Source of the DNA: Paulownia fortunei
Lineage: Eukaryota; Streptophyta; Magnoliopsida; Lamiales; Paulowniaceae
Length of the DNA: 64,000 bases
Direction of reading: 5' to 3'
Assembly: GCA_019321725.1 (NCBI GenBank)
Contig: CM033109.1
Coordinates: 13,733,993-13,797,992 of the forward strand
In this document: positions 1-11,068 of the stretch, piece after piece
How positions within the stretch are numbered: the stretch's first letter is position 1
Layout of the letters: each line of letters begins with the position of its first letter
Program-made: the position numbers and the translations under genes
The notes under the pieces: model-generated
Told to the model about the DNA's origin: nothing
The model's input: only the letters and a program-made list of their open reading frames with translations
The model's database searches: none

Positions 1-150
1 ATCTCCTTGCCAAGGGTACATACAATGGAGGGAAAATATATCCATTGTCTCTCCATTCCCTCCTTTTACACCCACCAGCCCCAAAGAAAATACAAAATGG
101 CAGTGACTGTGGGAAATATAAGAAGTAGCGGCAAGTTCACCCACCATTGA
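1..150 (+). other. Possible 3' coding end of a gene running in from the left edge
   Basis: Frame 1 is open from the window edge to a TGA at 148-150 (50 codons). It is followed by about 600 bp of T-rich, stop-rich DNA and a polyadenylation signal at 770-775. That layout suits the last exon and 3' UTR of a plant gene. However, the other two forward frames are also open for 110-125 bp here, and the opposite strand carries a 77-codon ORF at 160-393, so the frame is not secure. I do not recognise the protein. It could equally be unannotated intergenic DNA. Confidence 0.2.
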
Positions 151-800
151 AGATATCATCTATTTTATCCACTGGGATGCTCTACTGTGACAGTGGTAGA
201 CGAGCTCAACTGCAGATTTCATGGAAAGTGAAAACCCAAGTAGAAGGTTCCATGGTTGCAAAGATTGGAAGGTAGTTTTCTTCTCTTCTCTCTTTACTGC
301 CTCAAATGAATGATTTTTACTTGTCTTGTTTGGAAATTTTTCTATCCATTTAGCAAAGAGGTGGTTGTGACTATTTTGCTTGGGATGATCCACCTATGTG
401 CCCGAGAGCAATGACTATCATTCCCAAATTATGCTGAAAAATTGCCGGGCTTGAGGATCAAGCTCAAACTTTGACCAAAAAGAAACAACAACTGAAATTT
501 ATGCTTGTAGCTTCATGGCTTCTTTTTTGGACATTTGGTTTTTGGAAGTGAAGTGTGTATGGTGAGTGTAGGTTGCTAGACGTGTGGTGTATCTTATTGT
601 AATGTGAGGTGAACTTTTTTTGCAGCCTTTTTTGCTTTTGACGGAAGTGTAATGTGTATCTTAGTGTATTTTAAGATTGTAGGACCATGGTGTCTTTTTT
701 TCATTTTGTCTCTATTGTAATTTTAGATGATAGGAGTCCATATTGTCCCTATGTAATTAGTGTTTAATGAATAAAGTTGCAAAAGCATCCTAACTTGGTG
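151..800 (+). other. Probable 3' UTR with polyadenylation signal
   Basis: No frame here is convincing. The stretch is rich in T and in TTGTA/TGTAAT-type motifs (far- and near-upstream-element style), and AATAAA lies at 770-775 in a typical plant 3'-end context. A T-run followed by GCAG near 617-625 could be a splice acceptor inside the UTR. Assignment as a UTR depends on the uncertain upstream ORF. Confidence 0.25.
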
Positions 801-1264
801 ACTTGGTTCCTGTCATTGCAAAGTTGAAAATTTACAATGTAAAACTTGACAATGTCATTTAAAATTGGAAACTTGGCATTCATGCTACAATTTTAAGGTT
901 GCAAACCCAAATACAGATTGTGTCAAATAATAAATTTCTCGGGAGTCTTAGATTGATCCACATGAAAGTTTTTGAAGTTTCGGATTTCTATTTCTTAAAA
1001 AATGGGCTAAATGTGGTTTAGATTATAAAAAATAAATATGCTATAACTAAAAAATCAAAGTAATAAAAATATTGAGAATTAGGGTTTCGCTCTTAAATTT
1101 TGGATAGAAGAATGATTATTTATTTATTTTACCTCTTTTAAATACCACTATTGGAATCCATACATAATGAAGGTTCCAATGGGAAGATGTTATCAAATAT
1201 AGCTCATGCATAAAGGTAATCATGATATTGTCTTATTATTTGCAAATTTTTTTAACACTAATAT
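800..1264. other. Intergenic AT-rich DNA, nothing recognised
   Basis: No ORF, motif or repeat that I can support. Composition is strongly AT-rich and all frames are broken. Confidence 0.4.
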
Positions 1265-1790
1265 TTGTTTATGAGATCAAGTATTTATGCACACCTTTAT
1301 CTGCAACAAATAAAGATTTCATATTAGCAGTCAGTGGAGTAGAATTGTACAATAAGCTAAATAAACTCAAGTATTTGTTGTGTCATTGGTGATATATAAA
1401 TCAAGAATCACCACAAAATAAGAAGGGCTTTAACTCCAATACTTATTTATGGGATTAAGTATTTATACATACATTTGTCTACAACAAATCAAGGTTTCAC
1501 GTTAGTGGTCGGTGTAGTAGAACCATACAATAAGTTAAATGAACCCGAGTATTTGTTGTGTCATTGGTAATACAAAAATCAAGAATCGCCACTAAACAAG
1601 AAGGGTTTTAATGTCAACACTTAGTTATGGGATTAAGTATTTACATATTTGTCTACAACAAATCAAGGTTTTACGTTAGCAGTCAGTAGAGTGAAACCAT
1701 ACAATAAGTTAAATGAACCCAAGTATTTATTGTGTCATTGATGATACATAAATTAAAAATCACCACAAAATAAGGAGTATTTCAATCCAA
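1265..1790. repeat. 178-bp tandem repeat, about 2.9 copies
   Basis: The phrase ATGRGATYAAGTATTTA recurs at 1271, 1449 and 1627, exactly 178 bp apart. Each unit continues through the same landmarks: CTACAACAAATCAAGG, a CCATACAATAAG-like motif and TTGTGTCATTGRTGATA. Unit 1 is the most diverged (CTGCAACAAATAAAGA) and unit 3 has a short deletion after GTATTTA. Copies look roughly 85-90% alike. It resembles a small, non-amplified satellite trimer; no coding frame persists across units. Confidence 0.8.
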
Positions 1791-2579
1791 AATTAAAATA
1801 ATAATACAACATACCTAGACATTATGCACTTTTATAACTGTTCTTCTTCCTCCATCAAGAGGTTTACCCTTTCTCCTCAGTTAAATGAAATTTAGAAAGA
1901 TATAATAAAAGTAGAAAACAGTAAAAATAGAAGAAAAGCTAGAGAATATATTTCTGTTATTACTAGAAAACTTACATTACTACTAGAAAACTTAGCCTAA
2001 AGAAATACAATAATAAAGCTTTCTTTCTCATTCTAAGGATTTTTGTGTCTTTAATGACATCAAATAGACACTATTTCTAGTAGAAGAGTGTCTAAATTGA
2101 CATCTTTATAATTACTCCAATGCACTCCAAATTTACTTCAAATATGCTCTAAATTCACATTTTCTTTTCAAATCTAAATTTTATCACACATTTTTCTCCA
2201 TAAAATCAACTGATTTGGAAATATGATCAACATGAATGTCGTGTATTTGTCTGGTTTCTCCAACCTGAATTACCTAATTCCAACCACTAGGAAGAATATT
2301 ATGCTTGATTTAAGGAAATGCATAAGCATGATAAATCATTTCCAATACACACACTTGGATGAATTTTATGCTTTAATTAAGGTTGAATTGGACTGAGCTT
2401 CCAATAGAAAAGTTGTAATTCTACCTCTTGGCTTTAAATATAGTAAGATTCAGGTCTATAGGGATTTTGAATATGGTGTTATGTCCAAAATACAAAAACT
2501 GTACAAGTTTGGAAACATGTTTATTTCGAATTTAATGTAAGCCCAGCAATCACTTACAAAGTTTAAGTGATTTCTTGCA
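1791..2579. other. Intergenic DNA, nothing recognised
   Basis: AT-rich and non-coding in all frames. A short phrase, TTACTAGAAAACTTA, is duplicated near 1960-1995. No mobile-element termini are seen. Confidence 0.35.
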
Positions 2580-4440
2580 TATATTTTGATCTACACATGA
2601 TAGAGTTAGGCAAAAATGCTCTTTTTTTCTAATTGTGATACTTCTTTGATCTAATGAATATTATCTCCGAACTTGATTACGAAATACGTCTTTTTTAGTT
2701 TTATTTTGGTTCTTTTTAATCTATTTTTGTTCATTGATTCTCTAACACAAAACATAAATAAAACTACAATATTAACAAGAAAAAAAATAATAAAAAAATA
2801 TGTCAAAATATGCACTTATCAAATTCTCCCACACTCAACCCTTGTTCGTCCTCAAGCAAGTCTAAAACAAACCTAAACTAATCCACTTTCATAAGAAATC
2901 ACAATTGCATTTAGCATATGTAATAAGCCTTTAAACCCCTAGATGGCCCATAGTGGATGAGTTATAGTCTCATAAGGGTTTCCAGTGGTGATACTGACAA
3001 ACACTTATAATAACTAACTTCCAACCATTTATAATAACTAACTTCCAATCATTATTCTCACAAAGCAACAAAGCAATATAAAAATGAAATCAAATAAGTG
3101 TTGAATCTGACCCTTAGTTATTCAAAAGTCAATACATTTTCACAATAAGCATACTCAAGTATGTGTGTGTGTGAATATTTAATGTCAATAGTAAAACTAT
3201 GTATGCTTCAAACAAGTGAAATTCCATAGAATCTCACAAAAATCATCACCCAATTTTCAATGGAAGAATTGATCATCATAGGCTCTTTCTTTGGTACAAA
3301 CTTCACTATACCAAAGGTACCAGACGAAATCAAAAGGTCTTCAATAAAGATTGTAATGGGGCCAAAAAGCAGTGATGTGGCTAAGAAATAAAATGATAAA
3401 ATGCAACAAAGATTCTAAAAACTTTATGGGATTAGAGACATATAGTTTATCATTGAGGAATTCTCATAATCCACGAATTTCAACACAAGGGCCTATTATT
3501 ATTGAATGGGGCCACTTTTCATCATTCTTATTGATTTTGAAACATCTCATTTTTATTTGCAACTCATAATATTTTTAACACTTTGTGACTTTTTTTTTAA
3601 AAGAGAAACTCCACTCTACTTATTTTCTATTCCAACCCAAATTTCTTTTGCAAGCTCACCTTGTCAATGGAAGGTCTCTTAAGCTCCAAATTATTTTTAG
3701 AATAAGGGTAGGATAATAGTGTATTTAGGTTAAGTAAGAAGATATGATTACCATAAAAAAATATTTATTTATTGAAAGGCTTAGAGTGACTCACTATGGG
3801 GAATGTTCTCTTAGAACATCACTTGGGAAACAAGCTGATTTGGTCATGGTGCTAGAAAGTCTAATACTTTAATCATTTTGCTCAATTCGTCATTTGCCTC
3901 GACAGACTAAAAAAAAAAGTTCTAACACTCAATCCCTACATGTTGAAAATTCAAGTGATGATTCAAGCAAGGGCATAAGAACTTCCTATTTTAACATACT
4001 TGTCTCCATAACGAATAACATAACTATTTGTTCAAAAAGATTTTAGTATAATTATCACAAAATATTTCAACCAAGGAACAATATCAAAGACCAAAACAAC
4101 ACCCATCATCAATCAAACTACATTATTCATGCTTAATTTTAATCATTGAAGTTGGAAGAACATCTATGACTAAAAAAAATGACAATTCACAAACTTTTGT
4201 TAAAAACTTCTCAAACTTTCCATGTTATGCAAAAAAATATATATAGGGGTATGTCTCAAGAGTGTTAAAGTTACCCTTTACTCTGCCACTATTTTTTATG
4301 GTTTCAACAAACCCAAATAAAAACACACTTGAATTTTTTAAAACAAAATAGAAAAACACACATTGAACATACAAGACATGATATCAACTATCCCCTCTCC
4401 TAACCTAATTGAGACATTGTCCACAATGTCGATAATAGAT
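2580..4440 (-). mobile_element. Probable noncoding remnant of a Tat/Athila-type gypsy element
   Basis: On the minus strand, near 2821-2865, is the phrase TTGCTTGAGGACGAACAAGG, then GTTGAGTGTGGGAGAATTTG, then ATAAGTGCATATTTTGACAT. This 'gaggac..caa..gtgtgggg..ttgataag' signature is familiar from the long noncoding spacer of plant Tat/Ogre/Athila retrotransposons. A second fragment of similar flavour, GACATTGTGGACAATGTCTC on the minus strand, lies near 4400-4425. No gag or pol is preserved and no LTR ends were found. Recognition is from memory of the motif only. A 26-bp direct duplication around TATAATAACTAACTTCCAA lies at about 3003-3053. Confidence 0.35.
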
Positions 4441-4637
4441 ACGAAAGTAGAGTTTAGAAGATATTACCTGAAATATGATTTATTGGAAAATAAAGGTGAA
4501 ACAACATAATATATACACTATTAGTTGAAACCATTAAGGATAAATTTCACAAGCTGAGAGTCAAATTCATTTTACGTTTTTTATCATTGTCCCTATTGAA
4601 CCAATCCACATGAATTAATACTGGATTAGGTTCTGGA

Positions 4638-4642
4638 ACATA
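4638..4642. repeat. Target-site duplication ACATA, left copy
   Basis: Five bases immediately before the TGTGATACC end of the solo LTR, identical to 7543-7547. Confidence 0.85.
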
Positions 4643-7542
4643 TGTGATACCCGAGCCTCTTACTACTCGCATGGCCAAATATGATTCATGCATTACGTGT
4701 TAATTTTATATGCTATTTGCATTTCTATTGACATTGCATAATTTATTTCATTTTATACGACATTCTTGAATATTAAACTAAATTCTGAAGTTCTTGCACG
4801 GTATTAGTTATTGAATTTTCTAATCTAAGCAGTTGATTTTATATTGAAATAAGAAGAAAATGAGATGGATCAATATTAGATATAGATGAGATATATAGGT
4901 TATAATTTTGGAAGTGTTAAAAGTGTTACTAGTAAGCTTATACGGTTTAATTTGATTTGATCAAGTTATTTCAAAAGTATATATTTGTAAATTAACATAC
5001 TTGGGATATTATACATGATATAATGTGATTTAAGTGTCCTATTTCAAGGCCCATATATGCATATGATTTTAGAAATACAAACTTGATATTTCGTTAAGAA
5101 TCGGATGTGAATTGGTTTGGAGATCGAATGAACGGACATAGGAAATAACTATGGGAATGAATGGTGACTAAGATAGGTTGCAACCAAATAAAAATAGGTG
5201 AGACACACAAGATTAGGGCTTCAAGATAAGGGAGAAAATCAGATTTGCCATTTACTTACCACCTCATGCTTTCTTATTAAGCTTAAGCTAACATCTCAAG
5301 CTAACACCTCAAACCCTTCACCCTTAAGCAACGACCAGACCCTCATTTCAGCCATTTTCATCTTCCAAACACACACCTTAAGGTCTCCAAGTGATCCAAA
5401 TTGATTCCAAGTTGAAATAAAAGCAAGAAAAGCAAAGAAGAAGTGATTACCATCAAGTTAGCCTCAAAATCTGCATAGGTAACACTTATCTTCGGTTTTG
5501 CCTTTGGTTTTCAGATTATTATGAATGGTTTTATGGTTTATTAAGCTTTCAATATCTCTTATAAAAGTGTTAGGAAGTTTTTAGTTAGACTTTGGTGCAC
5601 AAAGAAAGGGTTTTTGATCACAAACACTTAATAGGAAATACTTGTGGCAGAAACTGTCATCTTACTGTTTTCTTGTGTTTTAGGCTTCAAAAGTGTATGG
5701 TATGTTGAATAAAACCTATATTTATTACCATTTACATGACCATATATGAGTTAAGTGTATTGGAATGAATTTTTATCGGTTGGAAATTGAAATAGAGAAT
5801 GATATTGGAGAAACACTCAAACTGCCAAAATGGCAAAATCTGTTTTGGTGTGCTGTGAAGGAAACTGAATTAAGGGAGCTAAATCCATTATTTTTGGTAA
5901 TATTATGACCTAGTTATCTCCTTATATATGTTATCTAAGTATGGTAAAAATGTTGGAGTGATTGAATATACTTAATGGTGCCAAAACCATTACTGTCATG
6001 AAGTGTGCAAAACTGTCACGGTAGGAAACAATCTGTTTCAGTATGTCGTAAAGAAAGCTGAACTTGGAAAGCTATATCCGTGATTTTTAGCAATTCTATG
6101 ATATGGTTACATTTATATACATGTTATATAAGTGTGGTAAAAATTTGGGAGTGATTGGATATGCTTAGGGATGTTAAAATTATCATGCAACTAAACTTGA
6201 CAGCAAGAAAACATGAAAATGTGAATTTGCCACATTTGATCACTTAGCATGTTTCAACCTAGACATGTTACTATTGAGTGTTAACAATTAGGCACATGCT
6301 ATTAGAGTTATAATACTTCAATTACATGATATTTGCATGTATTTAAGATGAGAAATTGAGGTATTTGAGGGGCTATATTGGGTTCTAGTTTGTGAAAGCT
6401 TGATTGTTAGCTTATAGCTTGGTGTTTAAGGTCTAGTATGAGATTTTGTGCTTTCAACTTGCCAAATTGGGAATGGTGCTTGATGTTGGGTAATATTACA
6501 TGCTATTTTACATCTAAGGTTGGAGAGGAATACTAAACAAATTTAGACTAAGCCACCAACCAAGTGAAAGGTAAGTAAAGATTCATTTGCAACCACAATG
6601 CATAGACATAGTAGATGTGTGAATTATATGTAATATCATAAATCATATGTGCATAGTAGAGGGCTCTCCATTGAGCATACATACACGGGCATTGTCATTA
6701 GCACGTGCATGCATCATATACTAGCATTGTGATAAATCTTGCATTGCACGGCATGATTCAAAGAAAGGAAAATGTTTTGTTGACCACTACTAGTGCACCG
6801 AAGCATGCATGGATTTGCATGGTGTTATGCATGGATTTGCAGGTTCGCGTGCATGGATTTGCATGCGTATGAGTATGCATGGATTTGCATGCTTATATGA
6901 TTATTGGCCATTGGATTATGGCGGTATACATAGCTCTTTTCTGGTGCATATGATAGTAGCATAGGTCAGGGGCCCAAGAAAGAAATGATTTTGAGAGAAA
7001 TATTTTGATGCATAAAATTGCATTGTGAGCATAGCATTTTGAGTTGCATGACTTGATATTGTGGATTATTCTTTGACATGCATAATCTTTACTTGATGAG
7101 CATTAGCTCATATAGTTTATGCATTGTAGGTGAGTACGATGATACCTGAAGCATCTTTATTGGCTGGGCGGAGGTTGGAGCTCCTACAGGTGTCTGAGAG
7201 AGTGTGTACATGGATGACGACCTGTTGGGCTATTTTGTTGGCTTGTTATATTTTGAATCTGTTGTATTATATTTTTAGACTGGTACTATATTTCACTTTT
7301 AAAACTTTACTATAAATAAGTATGTAAATATTGGGTCGTAGTGGGTGTTGTGCTTTTATATAAATATCGATCCTGCTATATACATGACATGTGTTATAAA
7401 GTATTTTAAACAGGGTTGTGCATGTAAGAAGTGATTTATCTATTCTTAAAGTGTTACAAAAAAAAAATTCTATGCATGCACACAGGTTCTATCATGTTAA
7501 ATTATAATATATATCTAGTTGTGTAGTAATGGGGGTGTTACA
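4643..7542. mobile_element. Solo LTR, 2.9 kb, Ty3/gypsy type (Tekay/Del-like by length and ends)
   Basis: The element begins TGTGATACC and ends GGTGTTACA, which are near-perfect inverted ends of the TG...CA type. It is bounded by identical 5-bp direct repeats ACATA at 4638-4642 and 7543-7547. No gag, pol, primer-binding site or second LTR lies inside, so it is a solo LTR left by LTR-LTR recombination or an unusually internal-poor element. It sits inside the LOG-like pseudogene, whose reading resumes on either side; this independently fixes both ends. LTRs of 2-4 kb with this start are typical of Tekay-type chromoviruses, but the lineage is an inference. Short ORFs inside (5198-5404, 7130-7315) are not gene-like. 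Confidence 0.88.
6807..6890. repeat. Four copies of GCATGGATTTGCAT inside the solo LTR
   Basis: GCATGGATTTGCA(T) occurs at 6807, 6829, 6851 and 6877, the first three spaced exactly 22 bp apart. The core ATTTGCAT is octamer-like and could be part of the LTR's regulatory region; that role is a guess. Confidence 0.75.
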
Positions 7543-7547
7543 ACATA
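7543..7547. repeat. Target-site duplication ACATA, right copy
   Basis: Five bases immediately after the GGTGTTACA end of the solo LTR, identical to 4638-4642. In the LOG frame this is the codon region for Ala-Tyr-Val near the C-terminus. Confidence 0.85.
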
Positions 7548-10298
7548 TGCTAGAAGTTAATCAATTAATTGGTCAGGTGTAGGAGTAGAAATGAGAATTC
7601 GTCTCACAGACGGTGAAATAAAACCTTTTTCTATAGCATGATCTACAAAAAAATAGCAAACTATCAAAGAAACCATTAACATTAAGAATACTTATAAGTT
7701 TTTTGTGAATGTAGATTTGTGCCCAAGATACAACTTGGAATAATTTATTTAGTGTACAAAAACCACCAGGTAGAGTCATGAATACATCCGCATTGTTTAA
7801 CATGTTAGGTATTATATCCTGAATATGTAACACTTTTAACTCATCTCTAGTGGTCATACCTGTAATATTCTGTATTGTTAGAGGTTTTGGGATAAAATCC
7901 TAAAACTTTGGCTCCTCCTACATGAGCAGAAGTAGCAATACCCATTAACCCCAAACTGCCTCTCCCATACACTAAATATTTTTTTCTTTCTGCTAATTTT
8001 CTCCAAGGTTATTGGTTGCTCCTATAAAATCACCATTTTTTCCTGGATTGGTTTTACAAAAAACACAAATACAGTTGAACTTGAGTGGAAGACACTTTCA
8101 TATAGAAACTTAATGAGCTGAAGTAAAAACTTCGTATAAGAATGTAGAAAGTGTCTGAATTAACTTATATTCTTAATTCAATTATTGCATAATCATCACC
8201 ACACTTAACCTGAATAAATATCATTTTTTCATAATAAAAACTTATGAGACCATGGGCAGATAATATTATCTTGTGTACAACTTTAAGTTTGAATAAATGT
8301 GAGTTGATCGATACAAGGCTCACCAAAGCAAACCCCTACTGTAATTCTTAGTGCATGGTAAAATTAGGTAAAAAGCGAAAGTATTATAGTATTTTGCACA
8401 CAAACTTAGATTGTGATCAAACGCTCCTAATTTACAAAGTAAAGTACAAGAATACTATAGCTCAAATTTGAATTTGAACTTGTAGATTTGATTATGAAAC
8501 AAATGACACCATATGCATGTTTATTTTATGCATTGTATCAATCATCTTTAACTTTTAACCCCGTGAAATATATAAATTTGAATTATTTTTAACTATTAAT
8601 TTGGTCAGAATAACAAAAGTTGGGAGTGATTCAATGTTTGCATCAAACTATTTTTAATTAGTTAAATAAGATACACAAACTCAAAATTCGACTCAATAGA
8701 TTGATAGTTGTATTAAACAAACTATGACACTTGTTAAGATGAAGTAGAATTTAAATTGTTGGAAACAAAAACTAGGTGAGACCAATTCATTGTTGTCTTA
8801 CATAGAACTTCAAATTTGTCATTATAGTTTTAATCTGGATGACTTAACTAATGTCGACTACATACACGCTAACCTCTTATTGATCCTAATATGTCTAATC
8901 AAATCGAGATAGAAATCAACTTTGGTTACTTGGATTCAGATTGTGATTGAACTCATTTAATGTCTAACCTACACAAAAATGATGCTTTGAATTAGATTTG
9001 ATCGTAAACAGACATTGATTGGATAGTGAAAACACATATGGGTCCACGTGAATGTAACGTTGTTTTGAGAAATTATATTAAGTTGTCTTAGGTTTTGATA
9101 TGGGAAAAAATAAGGAATGTCAGGACTTAATCAAACATCTCCTCAGAGTCTTTGTGCCCACTTTAATAGAAACTTAATGAGCTGATGTAAAAACTTTGTA
9201 CAAGAATATATAAATTACCTTATATCCTTAATTGAACTATTGCATAATCATCAGCATACTTAAGCTGAATAAATATCATTTTTTATAATAAAATTATACG
9301 AGACCTGGGCACATAATATTATCTTGTGTACAACTTCAAGTTTGAATAAGTGTGAGTTGACCGATGCAGGCTCACCAAAGCGAACCTCGACTGTAATTCT
9401 TAGTGCATCTTAAAATTAGGCAAGAAGTGAGAGTATTATTGTGTTTTGCACACAAACTTAGATTGCAGTGAAGCTCTTCTAATTTACAAACTAAAGTATA
9501 AGAATACTATAGCTCAAGTTTGAGTTTGAACTTGTAAATTTGATTATGAAAACACATGACACCATATGCAAGTTTATTTTATGCATTATACCAATCATCT
9601 TTAACTTTGAACCCCGTGGTGGAATAACAAAACTAGGGAATGATACAATCTTCATGACAAACTCTTTTTACCTTGTAAAATAGCGAGCTTGATGAGTTGA
9701 TGCTCAAAATTTCAAACACACTCAAAATTCGACTTAACTGACTGACATGTATATTAAAGAAACCATGAAATATGTAGATTTGAATAATCTTTAACTACTA
9801 ATTCGTGGTGGAATAACAAAAGTTGGGAGTGATGCAATCTTTACGTCAAACTATCTTTAATTAGCCAACTCAAAATTCAACTTAACAGATTAACTGTTAT
9901 ATAAAACAAACTATGACACTTGTTAAGATGAAGTAGAATTTAAACTGTTGGAAACAAAAAATAGGTGAGACCAATTCACTGTTATCTTATTTAGAACTTT
10001 ATATTTGTCATTATAGTTTCAATCTGGATGAGTTAACTAATGTGCACAACATACATGGCAACCTCTTGTTGATCCCAATGTGCCTAATCAAATCAAGATC
10101 AAAATCAACTTATGTACAAGTTTGGTTACCTGGATTCGAATTGTGATTGAAGTTGTTCAATGTCTAACCTACACAAAAATAACGCTTTGAGTTAAATTTG
10201 ATCATAAACGGACATTGATTAGATAGTGAAAACACATATGGGTCCACGTGAATGTAATGTTATTTTGAGAAATTATATTAAGTTATCTTAGCTTTTGA

Positions 10299-11068
10299 AG
10301 TTTCTTTTTTTTCCCTGGGACTTGATTGATTAAGGTTCAAAGTTGTGATAATGTCAAGAAAAATGCATCTGATTAGAACACCTGGTATTTCAGAGCAGTC
10401 ATATCAAAAAAAATTGCCATATACAAAAGAAAACCCAATTTGTTATGTTTTTACCAATGATCTCAAATGCCATAAAGACTTTGAATTGTTGTGACACATC
10501 TTCATGTGCTTCAGCAAACTCATAGTATTAGATTAATTATGCGACTGGAGAAACTAAGGTAGTTGAATAAGGTTCTTCACAGGTTTGCCCACATATTATC
10601 TTAGTGTTAGCAAATTTGAAGTACTTAATGCTTGATTCAATCATAAAGGGTACATAATCTTATTTGCATAGATTGCTTGAAGAATCTCATGTGCATAGAT
10701 TGCTCGAAGAATCTCATGTGCATAGATTACTTGAACCCAACCAACTCATTTGTTGATTCCTAAGGGTTAAAAAAACCAAAAAAAATATCAGTGAAGCTAT
10801 CTCATTTCTGTCCATTTTAGAGTGCTAATTTGGATATGACCCAAGAACTAAAATAATGTAGATATGCACTCAAATAAGAAGTTTTGTGAATTAAAAGGCA
10901 ACGGATGGCCTTTCTGAGAAGTTGACAGAGAGAAAATAAAGTTGTATACGCTTTTGCAGTTCCAGTTGCATTAGTTGAAGTAGCCTTTTCTACTATGTAA
11001 GGGCAAAGAGCCAATAGAGACTCTAATACATGACACATCAATATATGATCACTTAATTCCACACACAT
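10299..11068. other. 770-bp insertion in one satellite unit, with a coding-like minus-strand stretch
   Basis: The unit reads normally to CTTAGCTTTTGA, then is foreign until GAAATAAGGAATG resumes the consensus. On the minus strand the insert has an open stretch from about 11060 to 10820 with protein-like composition (SLLALCPYIVEKATSTNATG), and a second frame near 10520-10440 reading FAEAHEDVSQQFKVFMAFEI. I cannot assign either to a family. No terminal inverted repeats or target duplication were found. It may be a captured gene fragment carried into the array. Confidence 0.5.
10656..10736. repeat. 27-bp tandem repeat, three copies
   Basis: AATCTCATGTGCATAGATTG and its variants start at 10656, 10683 and 10710, exactly 27 bp apart, inside the insert that interrupts the satellite. 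Confidence 0.85.

Larger units (their letters stand above)
4547..8091 (-). pseudogene. LOG-like cytokinin riboside 5'-monophosphate phosphoribohydrolase pseudogene, split by a solo LTR
   Basis: LOG enzymes release free cytokinin bases from their nucleotide forms in the cytosol. Reading right to left on the minus strand, successive blocks match the whole family: an N-terminal CICVFC-TNPGKN (about 8079-8035, normally CVFCGSxxG), LVYGRGSLGLMG (about 7973-7938, normally YGGGSxGLMG), ADVFMTLPGGFCTLNK (about 7790-7745; signature PGGxGTxxE, with G and E both lost), SWAQIYIHKK, ILNVNGFFDSLL, then DHAIEKGFISPSVRRIL. After removal of the LTR (4643-7542) and one ACATA duplicate, the frame continues as AYVPEPNPV...DKKRKMNLTLSL and a natural TGA at 4547-4549. 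Defects: TAG at 7993-7995, frameshifts near 7980, 7857 and the A-run at 7645-7652, and TAA at 7557-7559. The blocks are contiguous with no introns, although plant LOG genes normally have several, so a retrocopy is inferred. No start ATG survives. Confidence 0.85.

Noticed and set aside
7130..7315. 61-codon ORF near the solo LTR 3' part
   Set aside because: Inside the LTR, not protein-like after the first third, and LTRs of this type do not encode proteins.
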